DNA from: an uncultured Oscillospiraceae bacterium
GTDB taxonomy: Bacteria; Bacillota; Clostridia; Oscillospirales; Oscillospiraceae
Assembly: GCA_900752445.1 (NCBI GenBank)
Contig: CAADVN010000158.1
Span: 1 to 9,104, forward strand
Length of the DNA: 9,104 nt
Reading direction: 5' to 3'
Of the stretch, positions 1 to 6,354 are shown one piece after another. The notes under the pieces were generated by a model. That model ran no database searches. It was not told the DNA's origin and was given only the letters and a program-made list of their open reading frames with translations. Within the stretch, counting starts at the first letter, position 1; each line of letters opens with the position of its first letter. The position numbers and the translations under genes were made by a program.

Positions 1-404
1 CCCATGCCTGCCGCAATGGCATCCACCGCCTGCTGGCGGGTCATGGCAGGGCCGGTGGGGAAATCCGCCGGCCCGGCGGCCATGCCCTCTCCGTCCCAGC
101 CGGGAGCGAGCCGGAAATTGATAAATCCCGGGCCCGCGGCCTCGGCGGAGGCGAAAAAGCTGCCCTCGAGCTCGAGGTTTTCTATGAGCGCCTCGGCTAT
201 CTTCCTTGGCGCCATGCGCAGCGCCTTTGCGCCGGCCATGGCGTGGTTCGCGGCGAAGTCGCCGTTGTTCGTGTCCTTGGGCACCTCGACCGTGCCTGTG
301 AGCGCCGCGCCTGAGGGCAGCTGCCCCTTTTCCGCCGCGCGCGCGAGGCTCCCGGCCAGGAGCGCGTCTATCTGCTGTTTTGCCTTCTCAACAAGATTTG
401 CCAT
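1..404 (-). CDS. argS: Arginyl-tRNA synthetase, N-terminal part (cut by window edge)
   Basis: Class I arginyl-tRNA synthetase, which charges tRNA-Arg with arginine in the cytoplasm. Only the first 134 residues are present; the gene continues past position 1. The visible part resembles the N-terminal Add-1 (tRNA D-loop recognising) domain: a helical start, then VEVPKDTNNGDFAANHAM at residues 39-56, a RKIAEAL helix at 67-73 and the hallmark AGPGFINFRL at 90-99. The HIGH and KMSKS motifs would lie outside the window. The start is ATG at 402-404, 17 bases inside the end of the upstream DUF1934 gene, with a weak GGGCGGTG-type ribosome site before it, suggesting translational coupling. The ywiB-argS order is known from Bacillus and supports the call. 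Oddity: residues 100-134 do not look like the usual synthetase sequence that follows the FINF motif. The family call rests on the first 98 residues and the neighbour. Confidence 0.8.
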   Translation of the reverse strand, partial: MANLVEKAKQQIDALLAGSLARAAEKGQLPSGAALTGTVEVPKDTNNGDFAANHAMAGAKALRMAPRKIAEALIENLELEGSFFASAEAAGPGFINFRLAPGWDGEGMAAGPADFPTGPAMTRQQAVDAIAAGM

Positions 405-834
405 CTGTCGCACCGCCCTGTTCCCTGACGTTTATCCTGAACCTGTTGCGGCCCACGACCGCGTGGTCGAAGTCCACAACGTAGTCTATCTCCATATCGC
501 CGCCGCGCGGGCCCATGGTGGAGTGTATCCTGTGCGTATCGAGGCCCATGGTGGCGGAGCCGAAGGGCGTGTCGTAGAGGAAGGTGTTTTTCGTGCCCTC
601 GCGGAATATCATCCTGCTGGTGAGCGTGCCCTCGCGTGAGAGCACGACCTCGTCCGGCGTGAAGGTGAAGGAGGTCTTCGTGCCCTGCATACCGGTGAGC
701 TCGCTCTCCATATAGCTGAGGACGCCCTTGCCGTCCCTGAAGCTGTATTTGCCCTCGGTGATGAGCTCGACGGCGTCGTCCGAGCCTGCGGGATAGTTCT
801 GTACGCCGGTTATTGAAATTATAACATCTTTCAT
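388..834 (-). CDS. ywiB: DUF1934 (YwiB-like) small beta-barrel protein
   Basis: A 148-residue soluble protein of the DUF1934/YwiB family, lipocalin-like beta-barrels of unknown biochemical role that often sit just upstream of argS in Firmicutes. Visible family features are an N-terminal strand with MKDVIISITGVQ, alternating beta-strand text throughout, and a central region (TPFGSATMGLDTHRIHSTMG, about residues 88-107) rich in glycine and polar residues. No signal peptide or membrane segment is seen. I chose ATG 832-834 because AAGGATGTGAG lies 4-7 bases upstream and because the alternative in-frame ATG at 862-864 overlaps the -10 box of the promoter, so it would lie upstream of the transcript start. 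The stop overlaps the argS start by 17 bases, giving a ywiB-argS operon. The function is unassigned; the family assignment is fairly sure. Confidence 0.85.
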   Translation of the reverse strand: MKDVIISITGVQNYPAGSDDAVELITEGKYSFRDGKGVLSYMESELTGMQGTKTSFTFTPDEVVLSREGTLTSRMIFREGTKNTFLYDTPFGSATMGLDTHRIHSTMGPRGGDMEIDYVVDFDHAVVGRNRFRINVREQGGATDGKSC

Positions 835-862
835 AAAACTCACATCCTTGCACAAGCCACAC

Positions 863-891
863 ATTATACATCATATGCGGCGTCCTGTCAA
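863..891 (-). promoter_or_regulatory. Sigma-A consensus promoter for ywiB-argS
   Basis: On the minus strand, TTGACA (886-891) and TATAAT (863-868) are separated by exactly 17 bases (869-885). Both hexamers match the housekeeping consensus at 6 of 6 positions. Transcription would start near 856, about 20 bases before the ywiB ATG. The -35 box begins only four bases after the stop codon of the upstream SLOG gene, so ywiB-argS has its own start even though the three genes point the same way. Confidence 0.85.
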
Positions 892-895
892 AGCC

Positions 896-1396
896 TTACG
901 GCGTTATCTCTATAATTTCGAGGCCCTCCTGGTAGGCGTAGCGCAGGGTATTGAAGGTCCCGCCCTTGCCGCCGCCGTATACGGCTATTATGACCGAGGA
1001 CTGCTGTACCATGTACATGTTCCTGCGCATCATACAGCCGCGGTCGTAGGCGGTGCTGACCATGGTGACCTTGTCGCAGCAGGCGAGGATACGGTCATAG
1101 CGCGCGCTGTCCTCCTTGCTCCAGTTTTTGTCCTGGAACTCGCAGGGGATGGCGGCCTCGAGGGTGATGTCCGGCTCGTCGTAGCGCAGGGAGATGACGG
1201 CTTCTGCGAAGTAGGTGTCGCAGCCCCGCGCCATGCCGCAGATATAGTGCCTGATGCCGGACTCATAGACGTCGCGCACGACGTTTGCGATGTCCTGTTT
1301 GAGCCTCAAGCAGCCCGGGTCACGCTCGTTGCTGCCCCAGGGCAGCTTGCTGCTGCGGTGGCCCGTGAAGCAGCAGGTGTTCTGCCTGTCGATCAT
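896..1396 (-). CDS. SLOG-family (DUF1273/YpsA-like) Rossmann-fold protein
   Basis: A 166-residue cytoplasmic protein of the SLOG superfamily (DprA/LOG-like Rossmann folds thought to bind nucleotides or nucleotide-derived ligands). Seen motifs: CCFTGHR at residues 8-14, GMARGCDTYFAE at 54-65 (the family glycine-rich loop, usually GMALGVD), RRNMYMVQQSSVIIAVYGG at 124-142, and GGTFNT at 145-150. This arrangement fits the DUF1273/YpsA group. The specific role is not established; in Bacillus YpsA has been linked to cell division and stress, but this protein is too distant for that to be transferred. The start is ATG 1394-1396 with an AGGTGAG ribosome site just upstream and a promoter behind it. 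The gene is probably monocistronic in part, because the next genes have a separate promoter and no terminator hairpin is seen after it. Confidence 0.85.
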   Translation of the reverse strand: MIDRQNTCCFTGHRSSKLPWGSNERDPGCLRLKQDIANVVRDVYESGIRHYICGMARGCDTYFAEAVISLRYDEPDITLEAAIPCEFQDKNWSKEDSARYDRILACCDKVTMVSTAYDRGCMMRRNMYMVQQSSVIIAVYGGGKGGTFNTLRYAYQEGLEIIEITP

Positions 1397-1416
1397 GCTC
1401 TCACCTCACTCGAATG

Positions 1417-1445
1417 ATTTTATCCTCTCCTGCCGGAATTGTCAA
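1417..1445 (-). promoter_or_regulatory. Sigma-A promoter for the SLOG gene
   Basis: On the minus strand, TTGACA (1440-1445) and TAAAAT (1417-1422) are 17 bases apart. This is 11 of 12 matches to consensus. The predicted start is near 1410, leaving a leader of about 14 bases before the SLOG ATG. Its -35 box is only seven bases from the -35 box of the opposing ribU promoter. Confidence 0.8.
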
Positions 1446-1452
1446 AGGGGTA

Positions 1453-1481
1453 TTGCAAAATGGGCGGGGAAGTGTTATAAT
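1453..1481 (+). promoter_or_regulatory. Extended -10 promoter for the FMN riboswitch-ribU transcript
   Basis: TTGCAA (1453-1458) is followed after 17 bases by TATAAT (1476-1481), with TG in the extended -10 position (TGTTATAAT). The start would be near 1488, just before the riboswitch aptamer at about 1501. It lies back to back with the SLOG promoter. Confidence 0.8.
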
Positions 1482-1500
1482 ACGTTTGACAAACGAAAAT

Positions 1501-1617
1501 GTCTTCGGGGCAGGGTGAAATTCCCGACCGGCGGTAAAGTCCGCGAGCGGCGGCTTCGGCCAAAGCATGAATCGGTGCGATTCCGATACCGACAGTACAG
1601 TCTGGATGGAAGAAGAT
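1501..1617 (+). promoter_or_regulatory. FMN riboswitch aptamer (RFN element)
   Basis: The leader carries the conserved blocks of the FMN-sensing RFN element in order: GGGGCAGGGTGAAATTCCC at 1507-1525, ACCGGCGGTAAAGTCCGCGA at 1527-1546, a variable arm around 1549-1564, the paired GAATCGG/CCGATACC arm ending near 1590, and GACAGTACAGTCTGGATGG at 1591-1609. The closing P1 helix pairs GTCTTC (1501-1506) with GAAGAT (1612-1617). Known biology: FMN binding usually lowers expression of riboflavin synthesis or transport genes. Here the next gene is ribU, so high FMN should reduce riboflavin uptake. Confidence 0.95.
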
Positions 1618-1693
1618 GCGTATTTTGCACCTTTGCAATAATTACGCCCGAGGGAAGACATCCTTCGGGCGTTAATCTGTTAAAGGGGTGCAT
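1618..1693 (+). promoter_or_regulatory. Riboswitch expression platform: stable hairpin plus candidate anti-Shine-Dalgarno
   Basis: Between the aptamer and ribU, ACGCCCGAGGGA (1644-1655) pairs with TCCTTCGGGCGT (1661-1672) around a five-base AGACA loop, with one G-U pair. It is followed by a T-rich but interrupted tail (TTAATCTGTT), so it is at best an imperfect terminator. Separately, TGCACC (1626-1631) plus TTT (1632-1634) is complementary to AAA...GGTGCA at 1682-1692, which includes the first Shine-Dalgarno in front of ribU. Either transcription attenuation or Shine-Dalgarno masking could be the control step. The pairings are seen; the mechanism is inferred. Confidence 0.6.
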
Positions 1694-1726
1694 TTTATTA
1701 TGGATGCAGCGAAAAGGGGTTCAACT

Positions 1727-2389
1727 ATGAGTCGCAGGATGGATACGAAGAAGCTGGCGATACTGGCGATGCTGGCGGCGCTGGCGTATGTGGTCATGCT
1801 GGTGGGCAGGGTGCCCATCGTGCTCTGGCTGAAGTACGACCCGAAGGACGTGGTGATAGCGATATCGGCCTTCATCTACGGCCCGATGGCGGGCGTGGGC
1901 ATCTCCATCGTGGACTCGCTCATCGAGATGCTGACGGCGAGCGACACGGGGTTTTGGGGCTTTTTGATGAACGTGCTCTCGACCTGCTCCCTGGTCGTGC
2001 CCGCGGCGCTCATATACAGGAAGCACCACACGATAAAGGGCGCGATCATAGGCCTCATCGTGGGCAGCGTGTTCTGCGTGGCGGCGATGCTGCTGTGGAA
2101 CTGGCTGGTGACGCCGTTCTACACGAAGCAGCCGAGGGAGGCTGTTGAGGCTATGCTCATCCCGTACTTCCTGCCCTTCAACGCGTTCAAGGCGAGCGTG
2201 AACTCGGCGCTGACGGTGCTGCTGTATAAGCCGGTGGTGACGGCGCTGAGGAAGGCGAAGCTCATCCCGGAATCGGAGCACGCGGCCCCGCCGGTAGAGG
2301 GCAAGAAGCGCGTGGGAGTGTATCTTGCGGCGCTGGTCGTGCTGGCGACGCTGGTGCTGCTCGGCTTTGTCCTCGCGGGCAAGATCTGA
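1727..2389 (+). CDS. ribU: Riboflavin ECF transporter, substrate-binding S component RibU
   Basis: Membrane S component that binds riboflavin outside the cell and works with the shared ECF module (EcfT and two EcfA ATPases), which is not in this window. From ATG 1727 it is 220 residues. The N-terminal helix (KKLAILAMLAALAYVVMLV), the LKYDPKDVVIAISAFIYGP segment at about 35-53 and further hydrophobic helices (54-69, 79-97, 103-128, 143-170) fit RibU. The FMN riboswitch upstream makes the substrate near certain. A charged linker (about 176-196) is followed by one more hydrophobic helix (198-217), beyond the usual six-helix core. Start choice: ATG 1727 has AAAAGGGG seven bases upstream; ATG 1700 (229 residues) has AAAGGGG eleven bases upstream and is possible. 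A hairpin terminator follows the stop. Confidence 0.93.
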   Translation: MSRRMDTKKLAILAMLAALAYVVMLVGRVPIVLWLKYDPKDVVIAISAFIYGPMAGVGISIVDSLIEMLTASDTGFWGFLMNVLSTCSLVVPAALIYRKHHTIKGAIIGLIVGSVFCVAAMLLWNWLVTPFYTKQPREAVEAMLIPYFLPFNAFKASVNSALTVLLYKPVVTALRKAKLIPESEHAAPPVEGKKRVGVYLAALVVLATLVLLGFVLAGKI

Positions 2390-2406
2390 GTGCACAATTA
2401 AACAAA

Positions 2407-2439
2407 AAGGGCGGGCCGCACAGGCCCGCCTTTAGTTTT
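2407..2439. terminator. Bidirectional intrinsic terminator between ribU and the flippase gene
   Basis: GGCGGGCC (2410-2417) pairs with GGCCCGCC (2423-2430) around a GCACA loop, extended by a G-U pair and two A-T pairs. On the plus strand the T tail is TTTAGTTTT, ending ribU. On the minus strand the A run at 2404-2408 gives TTTTT, ending the apbE-mpg-recG-flippase transcript. The flippase stop codon (2432-2434) lies inside it. Confidence 0.85.
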
Positions 2440-3739
2440 GCCGCAGCGCCCGGCGCAGCCTGAGCACCGAGAGCGTGAAGTTCAGAAGCTCGTTGAAATA
2501 GATGATGCCGATGTAGGCTGGCAGCGCTCCGACGGGCAGCAGCTGCCAGACGAGCAGCACGCCGAGGCCGGCTTCCAGGATGTTGATGCCCATGCTCCAC
2601 ACCTGCTGGCCGAGGCCCTTGAGGCAGCCGTCCACGACCATGTCAGTGTATATGACAGGCACGAGCGGCGCGAGCAGGCGTATGTAGCGCCCGGCCTCTG
2701 CGGAGCCGTAGACGGCCTCGCCCAGCGCGCCGCCGAAGCGCCAGAGCAGGAGCGCGCAGGCGAGGGAGAAGACGCCGCACAGGCGCAGGAGCTTGCCGGT
2801 TATGCGGCGTATGCCCGCCCCGTCGCGGCGCATCTGCGCCTCGGTGAGCGTGGGCACGGTGAGCTCCGCGACCGCGCCCAGGACGCAGGAGGGAAAGCCT
2901 ATAATTGGCATCGCCATGCCCTGTATGACGCCGTAGCCCGCAAGGGCGGCGTCGGCCGAGAGCCCGGACCTGCGGAAGCCGCGCGGCACCAGCAGGTGCT
3001 CGAGCGTGGAGAGCGCGCTGCGGGCGTAGGCGGAAACGGCCAGCGGCAGTGCCACGCCGAACATGCGCGAGGTGAGGCGCACGGAGCCGCCGCCGCGCTG
3101 CGCGTACCTGCGCCTGTCGCCGAGGTAGAAGGCCAGCATCATGCAAAGCGAGAGCATGTCGGAGGCGGTGACGCCCCGCGCCACCGCCGCGCAGCTGCGC
3201 TCGATGTCGCCCTCGGGCGCGCGGCTGAGGAAGAGGACGACCAGCCCCACGCAGATGAGCTGCTCGAGCAGGTGCACAAGCGAGGGCTTCCAGATACGCC
3301 CACAGGCTGTAAAATAGCCCGAGAGCACGGACGAGAGCGCGATAAAGGGCAAACCGAAGGACAGCGTGCGCAGGCTGAGCACCGTGCGCGCGTCGCCTAT
3401 CCACAAAAAGCCTATCGGTTCTGCAAAAAAATACAAAATACCGCAGGCCGCAAAGCCGAAGACCAGGCTGTAGGCCGCGCAGCGCGACATCGCCCCGCCA
3501 ACGCCCGAGCCGCGGCCCAGGCCGATCTCCTCGGCCACGAGCCGTGTGGCGGCAAAGCGTATGCCGCTTATCGCAAAGGTCGTGGCCAGCAGTTCGACGC
3601 TCATGACGAGCTGGTAGAGCCCGATGCCCGCCGCGCCGATGCGCCCGGCCAGCCAGGCCTGAAACACCATGCCTATGCAGCGCATGAGCAGGGAAGCGCC
3701 CGTGAGCAGCGCGGTATTCATAATTAACCGTTTTTTCAT
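2432..3739 (-). CDS. SpoVB-like MOP-superfamily flippase (oligosaccharide/lipid-linked precursor exporter)
   Basis: A 435-residue polytopic membrane protein of the MOP superfamily, polysaccharide-transporter/SpoVB branch, which moves lipid-linked or polyprenyl-linked saccharides across the membrane. The N-terminus (TGASLLMRCIGMVFQAWLAG, then IGAAGIGLYQLVMSV at about 34-48) and the loop-helix unit from VPRGFRRSGLS (251-261) to GVIQGMAMPIIGFPS (270-284) match SpoVB proteins. Around a dozen hydrophobic segments are visible. It is shorter than Bacillus SpoVB (about 518 residues), and the substrate is not predictable. The start is ATG 3737-3739; the preceding GGGGG that can act as Shine-Dalgarno lies in the 3' arm of a hairpin between recG and this gene. 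As last gene of the apbE-mpg-recG series it may be translated or transcribed at a different level. Its stop falls in the shared terminator. Confidence 0.85.
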   Translation of the reverse strand: MKKRLIMNTALLTGASLLMRCIGMVFQAWLAGRIGAAGIGLYQLVMSVELLATTFAISGIRFAATRLVAEEIGLGRGSGVGGAMSRCAAYSLVFGFAACGILYFFAEPIGFLWIGDARTVLSLRTLSFGLPFIALSSVLSGYFTACGRIWKPSLVHLLEQLICVGLVVLFLSRAPEGDIERSCAAVARGVTASDMLSLCMMLAFYLGDRRRYAQRGGGSVRLTSRMFGVALPLAVSAYARSALSTLEHLLVPRGFRRSGLSADAALAGYGVIQGMAMPIIGFPSCVLGAVAELTVPTLTEAQMRRDGAGIRRITGKLLRLCGVFSLACALLLWRFGGALGEAVYGSAEAGRYIRLLAPLVPVIYTDMVVDGCLKGLGQQVWSMGINILEAGLGVLLVWQLLPVGALPAYIGIIYFNELLNFTLSVLRLRRALRQN

Positions 3740-3747
3740 GCAGCAAA

Positions 3748-3781
3748 CCCCCGCAGGTACTCGTCTGAGTATATGCGGGGG
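3748..3781 (-). promoter_or_regulatory. Hairpin between recG and flippase that buries the flippase Shine-Dalgarno
   Basis: CCCCCGCA (3748-3755) pairs with TGCGGGGG (3774-3781), and TACTC (3758-3762) with GAGTA (3767-3771), leaving a 2x2 internal loop and a four-base loop. On the minus strand the 3' arm ends in GCGGGGG, which is also the only purine-rich Shine-Dalgarno candidate (9 bases) before the flippase ATG at 3739. Only TTT follows the stem, so it is a poor terminator. It may be a partial terminator, a processing site or a translation brake. Confidence 0.6.
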
Positions 3782-3787
3782 CTTGGC

Positions 3788-5842
3788 TCAATTGAACCTG
3801 CCGCCGGACAGGGAAATGAGTTCTTCGGCGCGCTCTTTGAGCCGCGCGTTCTCAGGATATGCCAGCTCCGGGTCCTCGGCCAGCAGCCTCTGCGCGGCCT
3901 CCTGCGCCGCCTTGAGGACGTTCATGTCCGCGCCGAGGTCGGCGATGTGGAGCTCGGGCAGGCCGTGCTGCCGCGAGCCGAAGAAGTCCCCGGGGCCGCG
4001 CAGGCGCAGGTCCTCCTCTGCGATCTTGAAGCCGTCGGAGATGTGGGTCATGGCGGCGAGCCGGGCCCTGGCCTCCTCGCCCTTGGCGTCCGAGACGAGG
4101 ATGCACCAGCTCTTGTGCCGCCCGCGCCCGACCCTGCCGCGCAGCTGGTGCAGCTGCGAGAGCCCGAAGCGCTCCGCGTTCTCGATGACCATGAGCGCCG
4201 CGTTCGGCACGTCCACGCCCACCTCGATGACCGTGGTCGAGACGAGCACGTCCAAGCCGCCGCTGGAAAACAGTGACATGAGTTCGTCCTTTTCCTTCGC
4301 CTTCAGCCTGCCGTGGATACAGCCAATCCGCAGCCCGGGCAGCTGCTCGCGCAGCTCGGCGGCGTGCTCCTCGGCGGACTTGAGGTCGTCCTGGCCCTCC
4401 TCGCCGTCCTCTATTCGCGGGCAGACGACAAAGACCTGACGCCCCTCGGAAACGAGCTTTTCGATGAAGCCGTTGAGCCTCTGCCTGTAGCTGCTGTCCA
4501 CGGCAAAGGTATCCACCTTTTGCCTGCCCGGCGGCAGCTCGTCTATGAGCGAGACGTCCAGGTCGCCGTAGATTATGAGCGCCAGCGTGCGTGGTATGGG
4601 CGTCGCGGACATGACCAGGATGTGCGGCGACGTGCCTTTATCTGCCAGTGCGGCCCGCTGCTGCACGCCGAAGCGGTGCTGCTCGTCGGTGACGACCAGG
4701 GCGAGGTCGTGAAACTCCACGCCCTCGGAGAGCAGCGCGTGCGTGCCGACGCAAAGCTGCGCTTCGCCCGAGGCCAGCGCGGCGAGCACCTCGCGCTTTT
4801 CCCTGGCCCTCATGGAGCCCGTGAGCTTGACGACGCGGATGCCGAAGGGCTCGAGGAAGCCGGTCAGCGTGGCAAAGTGCTGCTCGGCGAGTATCTCCGT
4901 CGGGGCCATAAAGGCCGACTGCGCTCCTGACTGCGCCGCATACCAGATGCAGGCGGCGGCTACGAGGGTCTTGCCGCTGCCGACGTCGCCCTGGACGAGC
5001 CGGTTCATGAGCTGCCCGGAGCGCATGTCGCGCACGGCGTCGCCTATGGCCCGCAGCTGGGCGCCCGTGGGCGAGAAGGGCAGGGAGGAGGTGAACTCTT
5101 CGAGCTTTGCCTCACTGAGCCGCCGCCCTGCGGCACTCTCGCGCCCGCCGCGCAGCAGGCCCAGCGCGCAGGCCAGGACAAAGAGCTCCTCGAACACCAG
5201 CCTGCGCCGCGAGAGCTCCAGCGCCCGCATGTCAGCGGGAAAGTGCACGTTCTCGTAGGCGTACCGCGCCGAGCAGAGCCGGTACTCGTCCGCGACGCGC
5301 ATGGGCAGACCGTCGGGCGTCCAGTCCCCGGCGATGTCCAGCGCCTGGCGCACGGCGGCGCGCGCGACGTTCTGCGAAAGCCCCGAGGTCAGCCGGTAGA
5401 TGGGCACGATGCGCCCCGTCTGCCGCCCGCTTTCTGCCAAGGCCTCGAACACAGGATTTGCCATGGACACAGCCCTGCCGCGCACCTGGGCCTTGCCGTA
5501 AAAGACATAGTTTTCTCCGGCTCTGAACTTGTCCTTTAGATAATTCTGGTTGAAGAACGTGACGGACATGAGCCCCGTGCCGTCCGTGACGCGGAGCTTC
5601 ACCAGCTCCAGGCCGCGACGGATGCGGCTGTGCTCCGGCGCTCCGCTCACCATGGCCTCGACACAGGCGGCCTCGCCGTCCCGGAGCTCCGCGATGCTCG
5701 CAAAGCGGCTCCTGTCCTCATACGCCCGGGGAAAAAACGACACAAGACCGGCGAGGTCGTGGACGCCAAGCCTTGAAAACGCCTTCGCCCTCGCCTCGCC
5801 TATGCCCTTCATGTATCTGAGCTCGTCATGCAGTCCCTGCAT
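3788..5842 (-). CDS. recG: ATP-dependent DNA helicase RecG
   Basis: A 684-residue superfamily 2 double-strand DNA translocase that regresses stalled forks and remodels branched DNA; full family length. Residues 1-150 form the wedge/OB-fold region (helix-hairpin-helix-like start GIGEARAKAFSRLGV; VTFFNQNYLKDKF at 94-106). Helicase motifs: GDVGSGKT at 285-292 (Walker A), MAPTEILAEQH at 312-322, DEQH at 386-389 (Walker B), SATPIPRT at 412-419, STTVIEVGVDVPNA at 535-548, and QLRGRVGRG at 566-574. The C-terminal TRG-type region (DLRLRGPGDFFGSRQHG, 611-627) couples ATP use to translocation. All catalytic residues are intact. The start is ATG 5840-5842 with GAGGT upstream; the stop of mpg lies five bases before it, so the two are almost certainly co-transcribed and coupled. 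Confidence 0.98.
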   Translation of the reverse strand: MQGLHDELRYMKGIGEARAKAFSRLGVHDLAGLVSFFPRAYEDRSRFASIAELRDGEAACVEAMVSGAPEHSRIRRGLELVKLRVTDGTGLMSVTFFNQNYLKDKFRAGENYVFYGKAQVRGRAVSMANPVFEALAESGRQTGRIVPIYRLTSGLSQNVARAAVRQALDIAGDWTPDGLPMRVADEYRLCSARYAYENVHFPADMRALELSRRRLVFEELFVLACALGLLRGGRESAAGRRLSEAKLEEFTSSLPFSPTGAQLRAIGDAVRDMRSGQLMNRLVQGDVGSGKTLVAAACIWYAAQSGAQSAFMAPTEILAEQHFATLTGFLEPFGIRVVKLTGSMRAREKREVLAALASGEAQLCVGTHALLSEGVEFHDLALVVTDEQHRFGVQQRAALADKGTSPHILVMSATPIPRTLALIIYGDLDVSLIDELPPGRQKVDTFAVDSSYRQRLNGFIEKLVSEGRQVFVVCPRIEDGEEGQDDLKSAEEHAAELREQLPGLRIGCIHGRLKAKEKDELMSLFSSGGLDVLVSTTVIEVGVDVPNAALMVIENAERFGLSQLHQLRGRVGRGRHKSWCILVSDAKGEEARARLAAMTHISDGFKIAEEDLRLRGPGDFFGSRQHGLPELHIADLGADMNVLKAAQEAAQRLLAEDPELAYPENARLKERAEELISLSGGRFN

Positions 5843-5847
5843 TTATG

Positions 5848-6354
5848 TCAACCTCGCTTAAACCGCCACAACCTCTCTCTGTCCGCCTTATCAGCGTAGG
5901 CGATGCCCACACGCTTGTCTGTTATTATGTTGACCACATTGCCGACGTCCTCGATACGGAGCTCCTCGGAGCTGCAAAGGTTTAGGCCGTTGTGCGCCCC
6001 GGTGATGCCGAGCCTTTTGGTGAGCTTGCCCGGGCCCTCATAGCCCTCGCAGGCGCGGATGAGCACGCCCTGCGGGAAGCCCTCCGGCCCGGTGATGACG
6101 TTAAACAGCCAGTGGATGCCGTAGCAGAGGTACACGTAGGCGCAGCCGCCGCGCCGGTAGAGCATCTCCGTGCGCCCGGTGCGGCCGCGGTGGGCGTGGC
6201 AGGCGGTGTCCTCCTCGCCTCGGTAGACCTCGGTCTCCGTGATAGTGAGGCGGCAGATACTGCCATCCGGCATCACGCGCACGAGCTGCTTGCCCACGAG
6301 CTCCGGTGCTACCTCGAGCGCATCACGCTGGAAAAAGACGGCATCAAGTCTCAT
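5848..6354 (-). CDS. DNA-3-methyladenine glycosylase (alkyladenine glycosylase, AAG/Mpg family)
   Basis: Base-excision-repair glycosylase that removes alkylated or deaminated purines such as 3-methyladenine and hypoxanthine. At 168 residues it is shorter than the usual 190-210, mainly because the stretch between GVLIRA (96-101) and GPGKLTKRLGI (107-117) is only five residues. Active-site equivalents of human AAG are kept: ETEVY with Glu42 as general base and Tyr44 as stacking residue, and His53 nine residues further on. YVYLCYGIHWLFNVIT (73-88) and RVGIAYA (148-154) are also typical. The ATG shares ATGA with the apbE stop (four-base overlap) and the stop lies five bases before recG, so it is the middle of a tight operon. 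Likely active despite the short loop. I use no gene symbol because several are current. Confidence 0.93.
   Translation of the reverse strand: MRLDAVFFQRDALEVAPELVGKQLVRVMPDGSICRLTITETEVYRGEEDTACHAHRGRTGRTEMLYRRGGCAYVYLCYGIHWLFNVITGPEGFPQGVLIRACEGYEGPGKLTKRLGITGAHNGLNLCSSEELRIEDVGNVVNIITDKRVGIAYADKADRERLWRFKRG

Noticed and set aside
4..639. A plus-strand open frame opposite argS and ywiB
   Set aside because: Its composition is that of an antisense frame. The minus-strand frames have recognisable families, a promoter and ribosome sites.
1500..1620. Short frames read through the riboswitch leader on both strands
   Set aside because: The conserved RFN element accounts for the sequence; no start with a good ribosome site is present.
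1721..2395. A minus-strand open frame opposite ribU
   Set aside because: Arg/His-rich antisense text; ribU on the plus strand is certain from its sequence and its riboswitch.
2438..3727. A 429-codon open frame on the plus strand opposite the flippase gene
   Set aside because: It is the antisense of a clear membrane-protein gene in GC-rich DNA. Its product is rich in Ala, Arg, Glu and His with no recognisable family or ribosome site.
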